Of a stretch of DNA of 52,753 nucleotides, positions 24,962 to 34,184 are shown piece by piece (position 1 is the stretch's first letter; each line of letters opens with the position of its first letter). This DNA is from Oscillospiraceae bacterium (GTDB lineage: Bacteria; Bacillota; Clostridia; Oscillospirales; CAG-272): positions 1-52,753 of the forward strand of contig SVSX01000007.1 of NCBI GenBank assembly GCA_015064085.1, read 5' to 3'. The notes beneath the pieces were generated by a model. The model did not search any database. It was not told the origin of the DNA and was given only the letters and a program-made list of their open reading frames with translations. A program made the position numbers and the translations under genes.

Positions 24962-25918
24962 TTAATAAAATTTGCTCCAGTCATTTGTGGAAGCGGTTGT
25001 CTGTGCGGTGGTCGTGGCAGGTGGCGGTGTCTGGGGATCTGTATATTCGTTAGCATCGTCGGGCACTTCTATAACGGGAGTACCCGGGTCGATCTCGATA
25101 ACTGCCTCTATTTCCACAAACGCCTCACCATACTTATAGGATGCGGTCTCCTTGATAGAAACGACCTTTCCCATTGCGTTCATCTCTACCATAAGGGTGT
25201 AGCTATCCTTATCAAAGTCAACGCTGTCTACAGCCGCTTTGTACTCTTCCTCGCTCGGGAAATCCTCGCGGGTGGTCTCGAGAACGTATTCAGCAAACGC
25301 ATCGTCGTTAAGGCCCTTCACGGTGAGAAGGTAATTTCCATTCTCGAGAGTTACCTTATGCTCAAGAGCATCGGCGAGACCGTACTCGGGAACATCTATG
25401 CCCGTAACAGACGATGAAAAGTTCTCAAGGAGAGACTCGAGAGCCTCGTCATCAAGCTCACCTTTGATCTTCTGCGTTTCATTGCCGTAATTTGCGCAAA
25501 TGTAGGCTATACGGTCAATGTAAGTATAGGAAACGTAGCTGGTCTCATCGCCGTATTTTCCGTCCATAGCCATAAACAGCTTGCAGTCATCGCTTCCGTA
25601 TCCGACACTCTGTATCTCAATGCTTACCTCTGCCGTTTCAAACTTATCAGCGCTCTCTCCTGTCTTTGTGACAAGTGACATCTTGACGTTCATACCTTTT
25701 TTGGGGTCAAGATTAACCAGCTTCGACGCTTCGAATATCTCATCCGCCTTCTTTTGAAGGAGCTCTGCCTTCTCAGCCTCTGAAAGTGTTGCGCCTGTGG
25801 TGGTTGCTGCCGTGGTTGCGGCGGTCGTCGACTCAGGGGTCTCGTCGCCCTCAAGACAAGCCGTCATAGAAAACAACAGCAGAAAAGCCAAAGCAATTGC
25901 CAATAATTTCTTTGCCAT
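24962..25918 (-). CDS. Lipoprotein with Thr/Ala-rich linker, unknown function
   Basis: A 318-residue lipoprotein. The start at 25918 has GGAGG upstream and gives a normal signal peptide ending in MTAC (Cys20); the longer frame to 25999 has no value. An acidic stretch and a Thr/Ala run (about 24-42) tether a beta-rich domain with a LolA/LppX-like look (repeated strands such as VSYTYIDRIAYICAN). The tail is again Pro/Thr-rich. The same N-terminal plan occurs in the lipoprotein at 39842-40438. Confidence 0.75.
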   Translation of the reverse strand: MAKKLLAIALAFLLLFSMTACLEGDETPESTTAATTAATTTGATLSEAEKAELLQKKADEIFEASKLVNLDPKKGMNVKMSLVTKTGESADKFETAEVSIEIQSVGYGSDDCKLFMAMDGKYGDETSYVSYTYIDRIAYICANYGNETQKIKGELDDEALESLLENFSSSVTGIDVPEYGLADALEHKVTLENGNYLLTVKGLNDDAFAEYVLETTREDFPSEEEYKAAVDSVDFDKDSYTLMVEMNAMGKVVSIKETASYKYGEAFVEIEAVIEIDPGTPVIEVPDDANEYTDPQTPPPATTTAQTTASTNDWSKFY

Positions 25919-25964
25919 AATAAATACCTCCTTAAAGGGAAATAAGAGTATGTCTCTTTTTATC

Positions 25965-25993
25965 ATTATATCACAATCCTCCTTCCTTGTCAA
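25965..25993 (-). promoter_or_regulatory. Promoter of the Thr-rich lipoprotein gene
   Basis: On the minus strand TTGACA (25988-25993), 17 bases, TATAAT (25965-25970): fully consensus. Confidence 0.8.
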
Positions 25994-26026
25994 TCCCATA
26001 TATTCTGCACTTTTTGAGCCTGTGTA

Positions 26027-26055
26027 TTGACTTATTCGACAAAATATGATATAAT
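26027..26055 (+). promoter_or_regulatory. Promoter of mntP
   Basis: TTGACT (26027-26032), 17 bases, TATAAT (26050-26055). The leader to the ATG is only about 27 bases, too short for a manganese riboswitch. Confidence 0.8.
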
Positions 26056-26088
26056 TAGTATTCGCACGTACTTAGCGGAGGATTTATT

Positions 26089-26673
26089 ATGGGCTTTGAT
26101 TTTACATTTTTCTTTAACAGCGTTCTGATCGGCGCGGGACTTGCTATGGATGCCTTCTCGGTCTCCCTCGCAAACGGACTGAACGAGCCGAAAATGAAAA
26201 AGAGAAAGGTTGCAACGGTTGCGGGTGTTTTTGCCTTATTCCAGTTCATTATGCCTCTTATCGGCTGGGTATGCGTCCACACGGTAGCCGAGCATTTCAG
26301 CTTTTTCGCAAAGCTCGTGCCTTGGATCGCCCTCGTTCTTCTCTCCTTTATCGGCGGGAAAATGCTTATTGAAGGCATAAAGAACAAGGATTGCTGCGAA
26401 GAGCCTGCCGCAGTCGGAGTCACTGCCCTTCTCGTTCAGGGAGTAGCCACCTCGATAGATGCCCTTTCGGTGGGATTTACTATTTCGGATTACGGTCCTC
26501 TGATGGCATTTGTGTGCGGTCTTATCATCGCCGTCGTTACCTTTATCCTCTGTGTTGGCGGTATCCTGATCGGCAAAAGATTCGGCACTAAGCTCTCCTG
26601 CAAGGCGGCTATCCTCGGAGGCGCTATTTTGATCTTTATGGGGCTTAAGATATTTATTACGGGAATTATATAA
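26089..26673 (+). CDS. mntP: Manganese efflux pump MntP
   Basis: A 194-residue, six-helix membrane exporter of Mn2+. The two family repeats are visible, MDAFSVSLANG with Asp21 and ATSIDALSVGF with Asp124, the acidic residues expected to bind the metal within the membrane. GGAGGA precedes the ATG. Monocistronic between a consensus promoter and a strong terminator. Confidence 0.94.
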   Translation: MGFDFTFFFNSVLIGAGLAMDAFSVSLANGLNEPKMKKRKVATVAGVFALFQFIMPLIGWVCVHTVAEHFSFFAKLVPWIALVLLSFIGGKMLIEGIKNKDCCEEPAAVGVTALLVQGVATSIDALSVGFTISDYGPLMAFVCGLIIAVVTFILCVGGILIGKRFGTKLSCKAAILGGAILIFMGLKIFITGII

Positions 26674-26711
26674 AAATACAGGTTGCGGAATTTTCCGCAA
26701 CCTGTATTTTT
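26672..26711. terminator. Strong bidirectional terminator
   Basis: A perfect 19-bp stem (26672-26690 with 26693-26711) whose outer part is A/T-run on both sides. It serves mntP and, from the right, the minus-strand DUF4838 gene. Confidence 0.9.
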
Positions 26712-26747
26712 ATTCTCCGACAGTGGGGATCTCTCCCTCTTAGGTGA

Positions 26748-28706
26748 TTACACTCCAAGATTTACAGGCTCGTCATCTTTCTTAAGCAGTCTCCATTCAA
26801 CAGCCTTTCCAAAGATACAGATATCGAAATATCTCTCGATCTCAAGCTCGTATTTTCCAAAGTCGACGATGAACTTATTGTAGAGCTCCTTTGCCTCTTT
26901 TCCCGCTCCAAGGCACTTGAGTGTCGCAATCTCAGCAAGTCCCTCGGCATATTCAAGATATCTCCAAAGGATTCTGTAAGAAACTGTCTGAGGGCGCTTG
27001 GGCATATTCTTGTGAGCCTCAACGAAGGGCTTGAACTCAGCAATTATCTTCTTGATCTCGCGAAGCTTTTCGGCACGTGCGGGATTATAATATTTTCCGA
27101 TACTCTTGTTTGCGTAATTTTCTCCCGCGAGGTACTTGTGATCAAAGCGATCGGCAAGCTTTTCAAGGAATGCCACGACCTCTCTCCAATCCTCGCCGTA
27201 GGCGTGGCTGAAGTAGTCTGCCTTAAGCTCCTCAAAGTCAAGACCGCAATCGAAAAGGGTCTGTCCGTAGGTATAGAAGGCAAATCCGTTGGGGAAGAAG
27301 GATCTCTGAGAGCCGTCCTCTATCGTACCGCCGAAGCCGTGATATCTATAGCCCTTGATATCCTGATTGATGATCTCGGCAAATCTGAGACCCGTGGGCT
27401 CGTAGACCTGATTTACCCAGAAGTGATATTCGTAGACGATAACGTCAACGTCGCAGGTGTTTTTCCAGGACTTACCGAAGGCGATTCCGATATCGTTCTC
27501 CTTGGGAAGATTTACTTTATTTCTCTCGTACTTGGGAAGCGTGATATTTACGGGCTTCTCAGCGACTCCCTCGGTGTAGGTACGCGTGATGGGAGCGAGA
27601 AGGATGGTAAATCTGTCGGGATTGTTAAATCTCTCGGTCTCGGGAGCAAAGAGCGTGTCATAATAGCTTATCATAACGATATGCGTATCAAGGTTACGCG
27701 CCGTGAGCTCGGCATCGATCTCGTTGAGAAGGATCGCGTACCAATCGGAAGCGCTCTTTTTCTGACACTCCTCGCACTCGCACTGCTTATTAACAGAGTC
27801 GGCAAGCCATACGTGAAGAAAATCGACGTTTGTTGATATTTCGGAATAATCAACGATAGCCTTTGTAACAAGTCTTCTCGCCTCGGGATTTGACATACAG
27901 AAGTTTGTGAGCCAAGGGTCTCCCTTGTAGACCGTTCTCTTTCCGTCATAGAGGGCAAGATAGGGCTGAGCCGCCGCGAATTCCTCACGCGACTCCCATT
28001 CCTCAACGGTCATCCTTGTCTCGGGATCGATGCCAAGCCCCTTTGTTGTCCAGCCGTGTCCGATATCGTGGAACTGAAGCCCCCTCTTGGATATCTCAGC
28101 CTCGCACTGCTTCTTCCACTGAACAAGAGTTTCCTTTGTAACAGGCTCGGGATCGCGGTTCTTATCATTGAAGCGGTGGTTGTAATAATAGTTATAGTAT
28201 CCCGGTGCAAAGCACTCGATCATAAAGATGTTCATTCCTACCTTCGGAGTCCAGTCGATAGCCTCCATCATATTGGGCTGATACTCAGCTCCCTCGTTAC
28301 ACTGACCTCTGTAGCGGCAGTCCGCCATCTTGTGATACTTTGTGGGCTCGACGTCCTTTACGGGAATAAACTCACCGTCGATACCGGGATAGAGCCAACG
28401 GCAGCCGTTGATGGTAAGGTATCTGTAGACCGCGAGAAGAACGCTTCTGGGGTTCGATCCCGCAATGATCCCGCCCTCGGCATCTGTGTCTATATGAAGG
28501 ATATCGTCAAGGGCTATATCCTTCGCCTCGCTTGTGTCAAGCCCGAAGTCAGCCATAACGCCAAGTCTGAAGCCGTCCTTTGCCTCGGGGGCGTACTCGA
28601 TAGAGATCTCACCGCATCTGGGCATCATCATACGAAGATACTTCTTAAGCTCCTCTGCCGCGAAATCAACCGTGGGGTTTGACGTGATCTTGTAAATTCT
28701 GTACAT
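26748..28706 (-). CDS. DUF4838 domain glycoside-hydrolase-like protein
   Basis: A 652-residue protein without signal peptide. The N-terminal 110 residues look like the GH20b/GH67-N alpha-beta domain (VDFAAEELKKYLRMMMP, GSNPRSVLLAVYRYL). The centre resembles a TIM-barrel hydrolase fold with the DUF4838 marker CECEECQ (about 312). A helical region follows. Proteins of this type occur in clusters for host or plant glycans, but the activity is unknown to me. It is co-transcribed with the M20 peptidase and faces a LacI gene. Confidence 0.8.
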   Translation of the reverse strand: MYRIYKITSNPTVDFAAEELKKYLRMMMPRCGEISIEYAPEAKDGFRLGVMADFGLDTSEAKDIALDDILHIDTDAEGGIIAGSNPRSVLLAVYRYLTINGCRWLYPGIDGEFIPVKDVEPTKYHKMADCRYRGQCNEGAEYQPNMMEAIDWTPKVGMNIFMIECFAPGYYNYYYNHRFNDKNRDPEPVTKETLVQWKKQCEAEISKRGLQFHDIGHGWTTKGLGIDPETRMTVEEWESREEFAAAQPYLALYDGKRTVYKGDPWLTNFCMSNPEARRLVTKAIVDYSEISTNVDFLHVWLADSVNKQCECEECQKKSASDWYAILLNEIDAELTARNLDTHIVMISYYDTLFAPETERFNNPDRFTILLAPITRTYTEGVAEKPVNITLPKYERNKVNLPKENDIGIAFGKSWKNTCDVDVIVYEYHFWVNQVYEPTGLRFAEIINQDIKGYRYHGFGGTIEDGSQRSFFPNGFAFYTYGQTLFDCGLDFEELKADYFSHAYGEDWREVVAFLEKLADRFDHKYLAGENYANKSIGKYYNPARAEKLREIKKIIAEFKPFVEAHKNMPKRPQTVSYRILWRYLEYAEGLAEIATLKCLGAGKEAKELYNKFIVDFGKYELEIERYFDICIFGKAVEWRLLKKDDEPVNLGV

Positions 28707-28720
28707 TTTGTTTTCCTCCG

Positions 28721-29869
28721 TTATTCAAAGTAATCAAGTATGAGTTCTGCCGCGATCTTCATTCCGACAGCGATACTTTTAATATTTACGTATTCCTCTC
28801 TCGTGTGCGCTCCTCCGCCTGTATATACGCCTACACATATAGCGGGAACGCCCTGCGACATCGCCGAATTGCAATCTGTCGAGCCGGAACGAGGCTTGCA
28901 AGGAAGTCCCGAATGTTTCTCGCAGATATCTATGACCTTCTTTAACATGGCGTTATGCAGTTCCCTGTCGACCTCGATACCGCAAGGACGGATACCGACT
29001 ACACTGACCTTGAACTCCGCTCCGCCCTCGGCATTCGCCGCCGCGACCTTATCCTCAAACGCCTTTTTCATGATATCGAGGCACTCGGCATCGTCAGAAC
29101 GGTATTCATAAAGCATATTTGCGTTCTGAGCAATGGTATTTACAGACGTTCCGCCCTCGATAGTGCCTACGTTATAGGTGGTCTTGCAATTTTCCTTCTT
29201 CGGCACTTCTATCGAATAGAGATCGCAGATAAGCTTTGCAAGTCTCTCTATAGCGTTGGGATTACCGAATTTTCCGAAGGAATGTCCTCCCTCGGTGATA
29301 CACTCTACCTTATAGCGGTGAGATCCGACGCATCTCGTTCCCGCACCTGTATACATTCCGTCGAAGGTATAAAATTCTTTTATCCTTCCCGAGAAATCCT
29401 TCATTATCTGCATACTGCCCTTGAGATTTCCGAGTCCCTCCTCGCAGGAGTTAGCAACAAATAATACTCCTCGCTTGGGCCTTATGCCATTCTTTATTAT
29501 GTATTTCACCGCGAAGAGCATAGCCGTGAGGCAGGTTATGTCGTCTCCGACACCCGGCGCGTAAAATCTTTCCTCATCGCGTCTGAATATGAGAGGTGTG
29601 TCCGCGGGAAAAACGGTATCGGTATGTGCCATAAACACCGTTATTTCATCACAGCCGTCGCAGTTCATAGGATAGACAACGTTTTTTGCCCCGTCTATAT
29701 ACACGCCCTCAGCGCCTTGATCCTCAAGCCATTTTTTGCAGTACGCCGCTATCTCGTCCTCAAAATGAGAGGGCGACGGGATCTTTGAGAGCGTCTCTAT
29801 AAGAGCGTAATTCTCCTCAAGAGATCCGTCAAGATATTTCAGGAGATCTTCGGTTATTTTATAAGACAT
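28721..29869 (-). CDS. M20-family metallopeptidase
   Basis: A 382-residue cytoplasmic peptidase/deacylase with the M20 metal-site pattern: AHTDTVFP, GVGDDITC, NSCEEGLGN and a late GAHTREEY. Such enzymes remove N-terminal residues from di- or tripeptides or acyl groups from amino compounds. The ATG at 29869 has a weak GGTGAT before it; an ATG at 29881 is the alternative. First gene of the operon with DUF4838, probably under control of the divergent LacI protein. Confidence 0.85.
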   Translation of the reverse strand: MSYKITEDLLKYLDGSLEENYALIETLSKIPSPSHFEDEIAAYCKKWLEDQGAEGVYIDGAKNVVYPMNCDGCDEITVFMAHTDTVFPADTPLIFRRDEERFYAPGVGDDITCLTAMLFAVKYIIKNGIRPKRGVLFVANSCEEGLGNLKGSMQIMKDFSGRIKEFYTFDGMYTGAGTRCVGSHRYKVECITEGGHSFGKFGNPNAIERLAKLICDLYSIEVPKKENCKTTYNVGTIEGGTSVNTIAQNANMLYEYRSDDAECLDIMKKAFEDKVAAANAEGGAEFKVSVVGIRPCGIEVDRELHNAMLKKVIDICEKHSGLPCKPRSGSTDCNSAMSQGVPAICVGVYTGGGAHTREEYVNIKSIAVGMKIAAELILDYFE

Positions 29870-29978
29870 ATCGATCACCATTCACAGACAACAAGTCCGT
29901 CCTCCATTTTCATTTTTACACCGTAAGGCGCTGACATTTTTTGATTATACTTTAAATGTCTGTGCTCATTTATTTTAA

Positions 29979-30119
29979 CATTTACAAAAAATATGTAAAT
30001 GGAAATATTCCATTCAATTATGGAATATTTCTCAATTGATATTATAGCAAAATTTTTTTCATAAATCAATCCATATTTCAACGAAATTTTTTCGTTTTTC
30101 AATATTTTTATTGAAAAAC
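29979..30119. promoter_or_regulatory. Divergent control region with four inverted repeats
   Basis: Between the peptidase and LacI genes: CATTTAC/GTAAATG (29979-29985, 29995-30001); GAAATATTCCA/TGGAATATTTC (30002-30012, 30021-30031); AACGAAA/TTTCGTT (30080-30086, 30090-30096); GTTTTTCAATA/TATTGAAAAAC (30094-30104, 30109-30119). A minus-strand TATAAT at 30041-30046 directs transcription into the second repeat. The AACGAAA repeat with CG steps is the most LacI-like. Confidence 0.6.
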
Positions 30120-30139
30120 AACAACATTTGTGATATATT
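30111..30139 (+). promoter_or_regulatory. Promoter of the LacI-family gene
   Basis: TTGAAA (30111-30116), 17 bases, TATATT (30134-30139). The 35 box is inside the fourth inverted repeat, suggesting autoregulation. Confidence 0.65.
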
Positions 30140-30168
30140 AATTTCAAGAACAAAAAAGGGGTGTTGAA

Positions 30169-31146
30169 ATGAACTTAAAAATGATAGCCGAGCTGGCTGA
30201 CGTTTCTGTTTCCACAGTGTCTAAAGCCTTTTCGGGAAGTGACGAGATCAGCGAAAAAACAAGACAGCGCATATTCGATATCGCAAGGTCAGAGGGTTGC
30301 TTCGAGCACTACAACAAAAACAAATTTCAAAAGAAGGTCATTGCCGTCGTTTGCCCCGAGATACACAGCGAATATTACAGCTCGTTTATGACGATACTCA
30401 ACGACGAGATCAGCTCAAAAGGCTGCATTATGATCTCTGCCGAAAGCAATTTCAATACCGACCGTGAGCTGGAATATTTCGATTATTTCACCGAATACGC
30501 AAAGGTCGACGGAGTGATCTTAGTTCAGGCGCAGTCGGATATTCAAAACACCATGAATATACCCACCGTGGTAATGTCGGGTGCTCCAAAGGGAAAAAAC
30601 GTTGATAATATTATCGTTTCACGAAAAGATGCAGTAGCCGCCGCAGTACACCATCTGAAGGAAAACGGACACACAAAAATAGGCTACGCGGGGGAGCGGC
30701 TTACCGAGGGAACTCTCAGATCTATCTGCTCCGCTATGCGGCATGAGGGTCTTACGGTAGACCCGAAATTGCACAAAAAGAGCGATATGAGATTCGAGGC
30801 GGCGGGAAAGGATATCGCCCTGCAGTTTCTCAAGGAAAAGGAGCTTCCGACCGCGATCTTCGCCGCATATGACAAAATAGCCATAGGAATAATAAAGGTA
30901 TTCAAGAAAAACGGAATAAGAATTCCCGAGGACGTATCTGTGATCGGTATGGACAACATATCCGCCACCGAGCACATAGATCCAGCGCTTTCGACTATAC
31001 ACACCCATATGGACGATGCCTGTCGAAAGGCTGTTGAGATCGTTATGAAGAAGCTTGAAAACCGCTATTACCGTGAAAGGGAAAAAATATTTATAGAGAG
31101 CGATTTCATTCCCCGCGAATCCTCGGGAAAAGCGCCTCTCCGCTGA
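30169..31146 (+). CDS. LacI-family transcriptional regulator
   Basis: A 325-residue repressor. The helix-turn-helix is at the very N-terminus (LKMIAELADVSVSTVSKAFSG) with a hinge before residue 55, then the periplasmic-binding-like sensor domain ending with the usual GMDNISATEHIDPALSTI. The effector is probably a sugar or glycan fragment. GGGGTG precedes the ATG. Divergent from the peptidase-DUF4838 operon, which it likely controls. Its stop codon is 4 bases from the convergent AraC stop. Confidence 0.92.
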   Translation: MNLKMIAELADVSVSTVSKAFSGSDEISEKTRQRIFDIARSEGCFEHYNKNKFQKKVIAVVCPEIHSEYYSSFMTILNDEISSKGCIMISAESNFNTDRELEYFDYFTEYAKVDGVILVQAQSDIQNTMNIPTVVMSGAPKGKNVDNIIVSRKDAVAAAVHHLKENGHTKIGYAGERLTEGTLRSICSAMRHEGLTVDPKLHKKSDMRFEAAGKDIALQFLKEKELPTAIFAAYDKIAIGIIKVFKKNGIRIPEDVSVIGMDNISATEHIDPALSTIHTHMDDACRKAVEIVMKKLENRYYREREKIFIESDFIPRESSGKAPLR

Positions 31147-31150
31147 GAGG

Positions 31151-31960
31151 CTAACGTCCCTCAGAGCCGAACTTTTTTCTGAAGTCCGTGGGAGTGATTC
31201 CAACCCTCTGTCTGAAGATACGGCTGAAATTGCTTTCATCGCTGAAGCCGCAGGAATATACTATTTCCTTGATCGGCTTATCGGTAGTGCTCAGCAGCTT
31301 TTTTGCAGCCGACAGTCTACAGCTCATAAGATAATCTATCGGCGAATACCCCGTGATATCCTTGAAAATATGAGATAAATAAAATTCGCTTATATGGTAT
31401 TCCGATGCTATTGAGCTCAGGGTATGGCGCTCACTGCAATCACCTTCAAGTCTGCGCTGTATTGCCTGAACCAAAAGGGTCTGCCTGTTGACCTCCGAAA
31501 CAAAATGCTCGGGAGAATAACGGTACAGCTCTATAAGAAGCTCTGTAAGAAGTGTATCAAGCTTCTCACTGTACAGAGCTTCTTTTTTTTGATATTCCCC
31601 GCACATTTCAAAGAACAGACGCTCAAATATTCCCCTTTTCTCCCCTGTACCGACAACGTGGCTGAACCCCGCCGAGCGGTTTGTGAGCACAGAGGAAAGC
31701 AGGTAAAGCTCTCCGGGCTTCGCCTCTGTATCTCCCGATATTCTGAGGGTAAATCTTTTGTATTCCGAGCTGAGTACGCGAATGGCGTGTTCCTCCAATC
31801 TGCTGAGAATTACCAGAGAGCCGCTCCTTACTCTGTATTCCTCACTTCCCACACTGAGAAGGATATCCCCCGACAAAACGTAGAGTATCTGATGAGCATC
31901 GTGATAGTGCCTTGCAAAAGCCGACATATCGTCGGAATATTTTACCGAAATGACCTTCAT
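31151..31960 (-). CDS. AraC-family transcriptional regulator
   Basis: A 269-residue regulator: an N-terminal cupin sensor (about 5-80, HYHDAHQILYVLSGDILLSV) and two C-terminal helix-turn-helix motifs, the second ending GFSDESNFSRIFRQRVGITP and TDFRKKF, complete for the family. It is divergent from the redox cluster at 32120 and probably activates it. Its own promoter is good, whereas the cluster promoter has no clear 35 box, as expected for an activator-dependent one. Confidence 0.92.
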   Translation of the reverse strand: MKVISVKYSDDMSAFARHYHDAHQILYVLSGDILLSVGSEEYRVRSGSLVILSRLEEHAIRVLSSEYKRFTLRISGDTEAKPGELYLLSSVLTNRSAGFSHVVGTGEKRGIFERLFFEMCGEYQKKEALYSEKLDTLLTELLIELYRYSPEHFVSEVNRQTLLVQAIQRRLEGDCSERHTLSSIASEYHISEFYLSHIFKDITGYSPIDYLMSCRLSAAKKLLSTTDKPIKEIVYSCGFSDESNFSRIFRQRVGITPTDFRKKFGSEGR

Positions 31961-32000
31961 TTTTCATCCTCGCTTTATACCGACATACTATGATAGACCC

Positions 32001-32029
32001 ATTGTATCACATTTCTTTCAAAAAAGCAA
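32001..32029 (-). promoter_or_regulatory. Promoter of the AraC gene
   Basis: On the minus strand TTGCTT (32024-32029), 17 bases, TACAAT (32001-32006). Confidence 0.6.
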
Positions 32030-32119
32030 GATTTACATAGTTATAAGCAATATAAATATACCAAAATCACAGCTTATGATGTAAAATAATATTTGGAATA
32101 ACATTGTGAGGTCAATATT

Positions 32120-33433
32120 ATGAACAGACGTGTATACATAAACGCAAATGATTTCAAGGAACAAAATAACGCTATACCAACCCCTCTGCCCTTCTCTGAT
32201 AGTACAGAAATACTCGCGGAGTCGGTAGAGATAGAAAACAAGACCGTTCCCAACCGCCTCTGCTGTCAGGCAATGGAGGGCTGTGACGGTGCGTACGACG
32301 GCTCTCCCGACGAGCTGACCTACAGAAGATACCGCAGATTAGCCGAGGGCGGCGCGGGGCTCATCTGGTTTGAGGCAACTGCCTGCCGTGAGGACGGACG
32401 GGCAAATCCCCGTCAGCTCTGGATAAACGAAAAAAATGCCGACGCCTTCAAGAGAATAGTTGAGGAGATCAAGGAGAGAGCTCTCAAAGCAAACGGATAC
32501 GAGCCCCTCATCATAATGCAGAATACACATTCGGGAAGATACAGTAAGCCCCACGGCACTCCCGAGCCACTTATCGCATATAACAATCCCCTTTTTGAAA
32601 AAGACACCCCCATAGACGAAGGCAGGATCGTCACCGACGACGAGCTTGACCGAATAGGCGAGGCGCTTGTGGCGGCATCGGTCCTTGCCGAAAAGGTAGG
32701 CTTTGACGGTGTTGACATAAAGTGCTGTCACAGATATCTGAATTCCGAGCTTCTTTCGGCGTACGAGCGAAAAGGAAGATACGGAGGAAGCCTCGAAAAC
32801 AGAACACGCCTTCTCCGTGAAAGCATAAGAGGGGCTATCGACTCAAGACGCGGAGACTTCATAGTCAGCTCCCGTCTCAACGTCTATGACGGCTTTCCCT
32901 ATCCGTACGGATTCGGTGTGGCAACTGACGGCTCTCTCGACCCCGATCTCACCGAGCCCAAGCTCCTGCTCTCCGAGCTCGAGCGTCTCGGAGTAAAGCT
33001 GCTTAATATCACGATGGGAAATCCTTACGTGAATCCCCACGTAAACCGTCCCTTCGCAAAGGGTGGCTATGATCCCGAGGAGCACCCTCTCGTGGGTGTT
33101 TCGAGAATGCTGCACGGAACAGCAGAGCTGAAAAAGGCAGCGCCCTCCATAAAGATCATATCCTCGGGTCTTTCCTACCTCGGAGTTGCCGCGCCGAACG
33201 TTACGGCGGCATTTATAGCTGACGGCGGATTTGATCTCTGCGGATTTGGAAGAACAGTCTTCGCATACCCCGATTTTGCGAAGGATATCCTCAAAGAGGG
33301 CGGACTCAAAAAGGACAAAATCTGCCTCTGCTGCTCAAAATGCACGGAAATAATGAGATCGGGATCGACGCCGGGGTGTGTTATCCGCGATCCGCTCTAC
33401 GGACAGATCTACAAGGAAATGAGGAGCAAATAA
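32120..33433 (+). CDS. Old-yellow-enzyme-type flavin oxidoreductase
   Basis: A 437-residue FMN-dependent ene-reductase-like protein. The OYE barrel is recognised from GFDGVDIKCCHRYLNSE and GRYGGSLENRTRLL. The first of the two usual substrate-binding histidines is Lys201; the second is present (His204). After the barrel a cysteine group (Cys402, 405, 408, 420; also 404) resembles the iron-sulfur motif of 2,4-dienoyl-CoA reductase, but the large C-terminal FAD/NAD domains of that enzyme are missing. First gene of a six-gene cluster; it may reduce an activated C=C bond. Confidence 0.87.
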   Translation: MNRRVYINANDFKEQNNAIPTPLPFSDSTEILAESVEIENKTVPNRLCCQAMEGCDGAYDGSPDELTYRRYRRLAEGGAGLIWFEATACREDGRANPRQLWINEKNADAFKRIVEEIKERALKANGYEPLIIMQNTHSGRYSKPHGTPEPLIAYNNPLFEKDTPIDEGRIVTDDELDRIGEALVAASVLAEKVGFDGVDIKCCHRYLNSELLSAYERKGRYGGSLENRTRLLRESIRGAIDSRRGDFIVSSRLNVYDGFPYPYGFGVATDGSLDPDLTEPKLLLSELERLGVKLLNITMGNPYVNPHVNRPFAKGGYDPEEHPLVGVSRMLHGTAELKKAAPSIKIISSGLSYLGVAAPNVTAAFIADGGFDLCGFGRTVFAYPDFAKDILKEGGLKKDKICLCCSKCTEIMRSGSTPGCVIRDPLYGQIYKEMRSK

Positions 33434-33434
33434 T

Positions 33435-34184
33435 ATGAAGCACATTATTGTAAGCGGCTGCGCCAGAGGTATCGGCGAGGCTGCGGTGAGAAGATTTCTC
33501 GCCGAGGGATATAAGGTAACGGGAATGAGCCGTACCGACGAGGAAACGGTAAGGGCAAAGTTCGGAAGCGATAATTTCACATATCATAGAGGTGATCTTT
33601 CCGTGGCTTCCGACAGACAGGCTCTTGTCGCTCATGCCCTTGACACATTCGGAAAAATTGACGGACTCGTCAACGTCGCGGGTGTCGCGCCGAGGGTCAG
33701 ATGCGACCTTCTCGATATGTCCGAGGAGAGCTACGACACCGTTATGGACATCAATACAAAGGGTACTCTCTTTCTCACTCAGGCGGTGGCAAAGGAGATG
33801 ATCAAAAACGAGCCCGAAAACGGCATACGGGGATATATTTGCAACATCTCCTCCCTCTCCGCCTACACAAGCTCACCGAACAGAGGTGAATACTGTATTT
33901 CCAAGGCGGGAGTTTCGATGATCACAAAGCTTTTTGCTGACAGACTCGCGGAATACGGAATCCCCGTAAACGAGGTGCGCCCGGGAATAATCGCCACCGA
34001 TATGACCGAAAAGGTCAAGGAAAAATACGACACGCTGATCGACGGAGGACTGCTGCCCATATCCCGTTGGGGTACGCCCGAGGATATCTCAAGTGCCGTA
34101 TTCGCTCTTTGCTCGGGAGCGCTCCCTTATATGACGGGACAATCCCTCGACGTTGACGGCGGATTTCATATAAGGAGACTTTAA
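33435..34184 (+). CDS. SDR-family dehydrogenase/reductase
   Basis: A 249-residue Rossmann oxidoreductase. The cofactor loop is SGCARGIGEA near residue 8, NVAG is at about 80, catalytic Ser in NISSL, and the YCISK segment carries Tyr and Lys. Length and tail (GQSLDVDGG) are like FabG relatives, but the context argues for a sugar or polyol substrate rather than acyl-ACP. It starts one base after the OYE stop and its last base is the A of the next ATG. Confidence 0.9.
   Translation: MKHIIVSGCARGIGEAAVRRFLAEGYKVTGMSRTDEETVRAKFGSDNFTYHRGDLSVASDRQALVAHALDTFGKIDGLVNVAGVAPRVRCDLLDMSEESYDTVMDINTKGTLFLTQAVAKEMIKNEPENGIRGYICNISSLSAYTSSPNRGEYCISKAGVSMITKLFADRLAEYGIPVNEVRPGIIATDMTEKVKEKYDTLIDGGLLPISRWGTPEDISSAVFALCSGALPYMTGQSLDVDGGFHIRRL

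Noticed and set aside
26056-26088. Manganese riboswitch (yybP-ykoY) before mntP
   Set aside because: The leader between the predicted start and ATG is under 35 bases, too short for the motif.
29875-30153. 92-codon minus frame in the LacI-peptidase gap
   Set aside because: Runs through promoters and inverted repeats, is extremely rich in Ile, Tyr and Lys and has no ribosome site. A 20-codon tail (MSAPYGVKMKMEDG...) is less odd but too short to claim.
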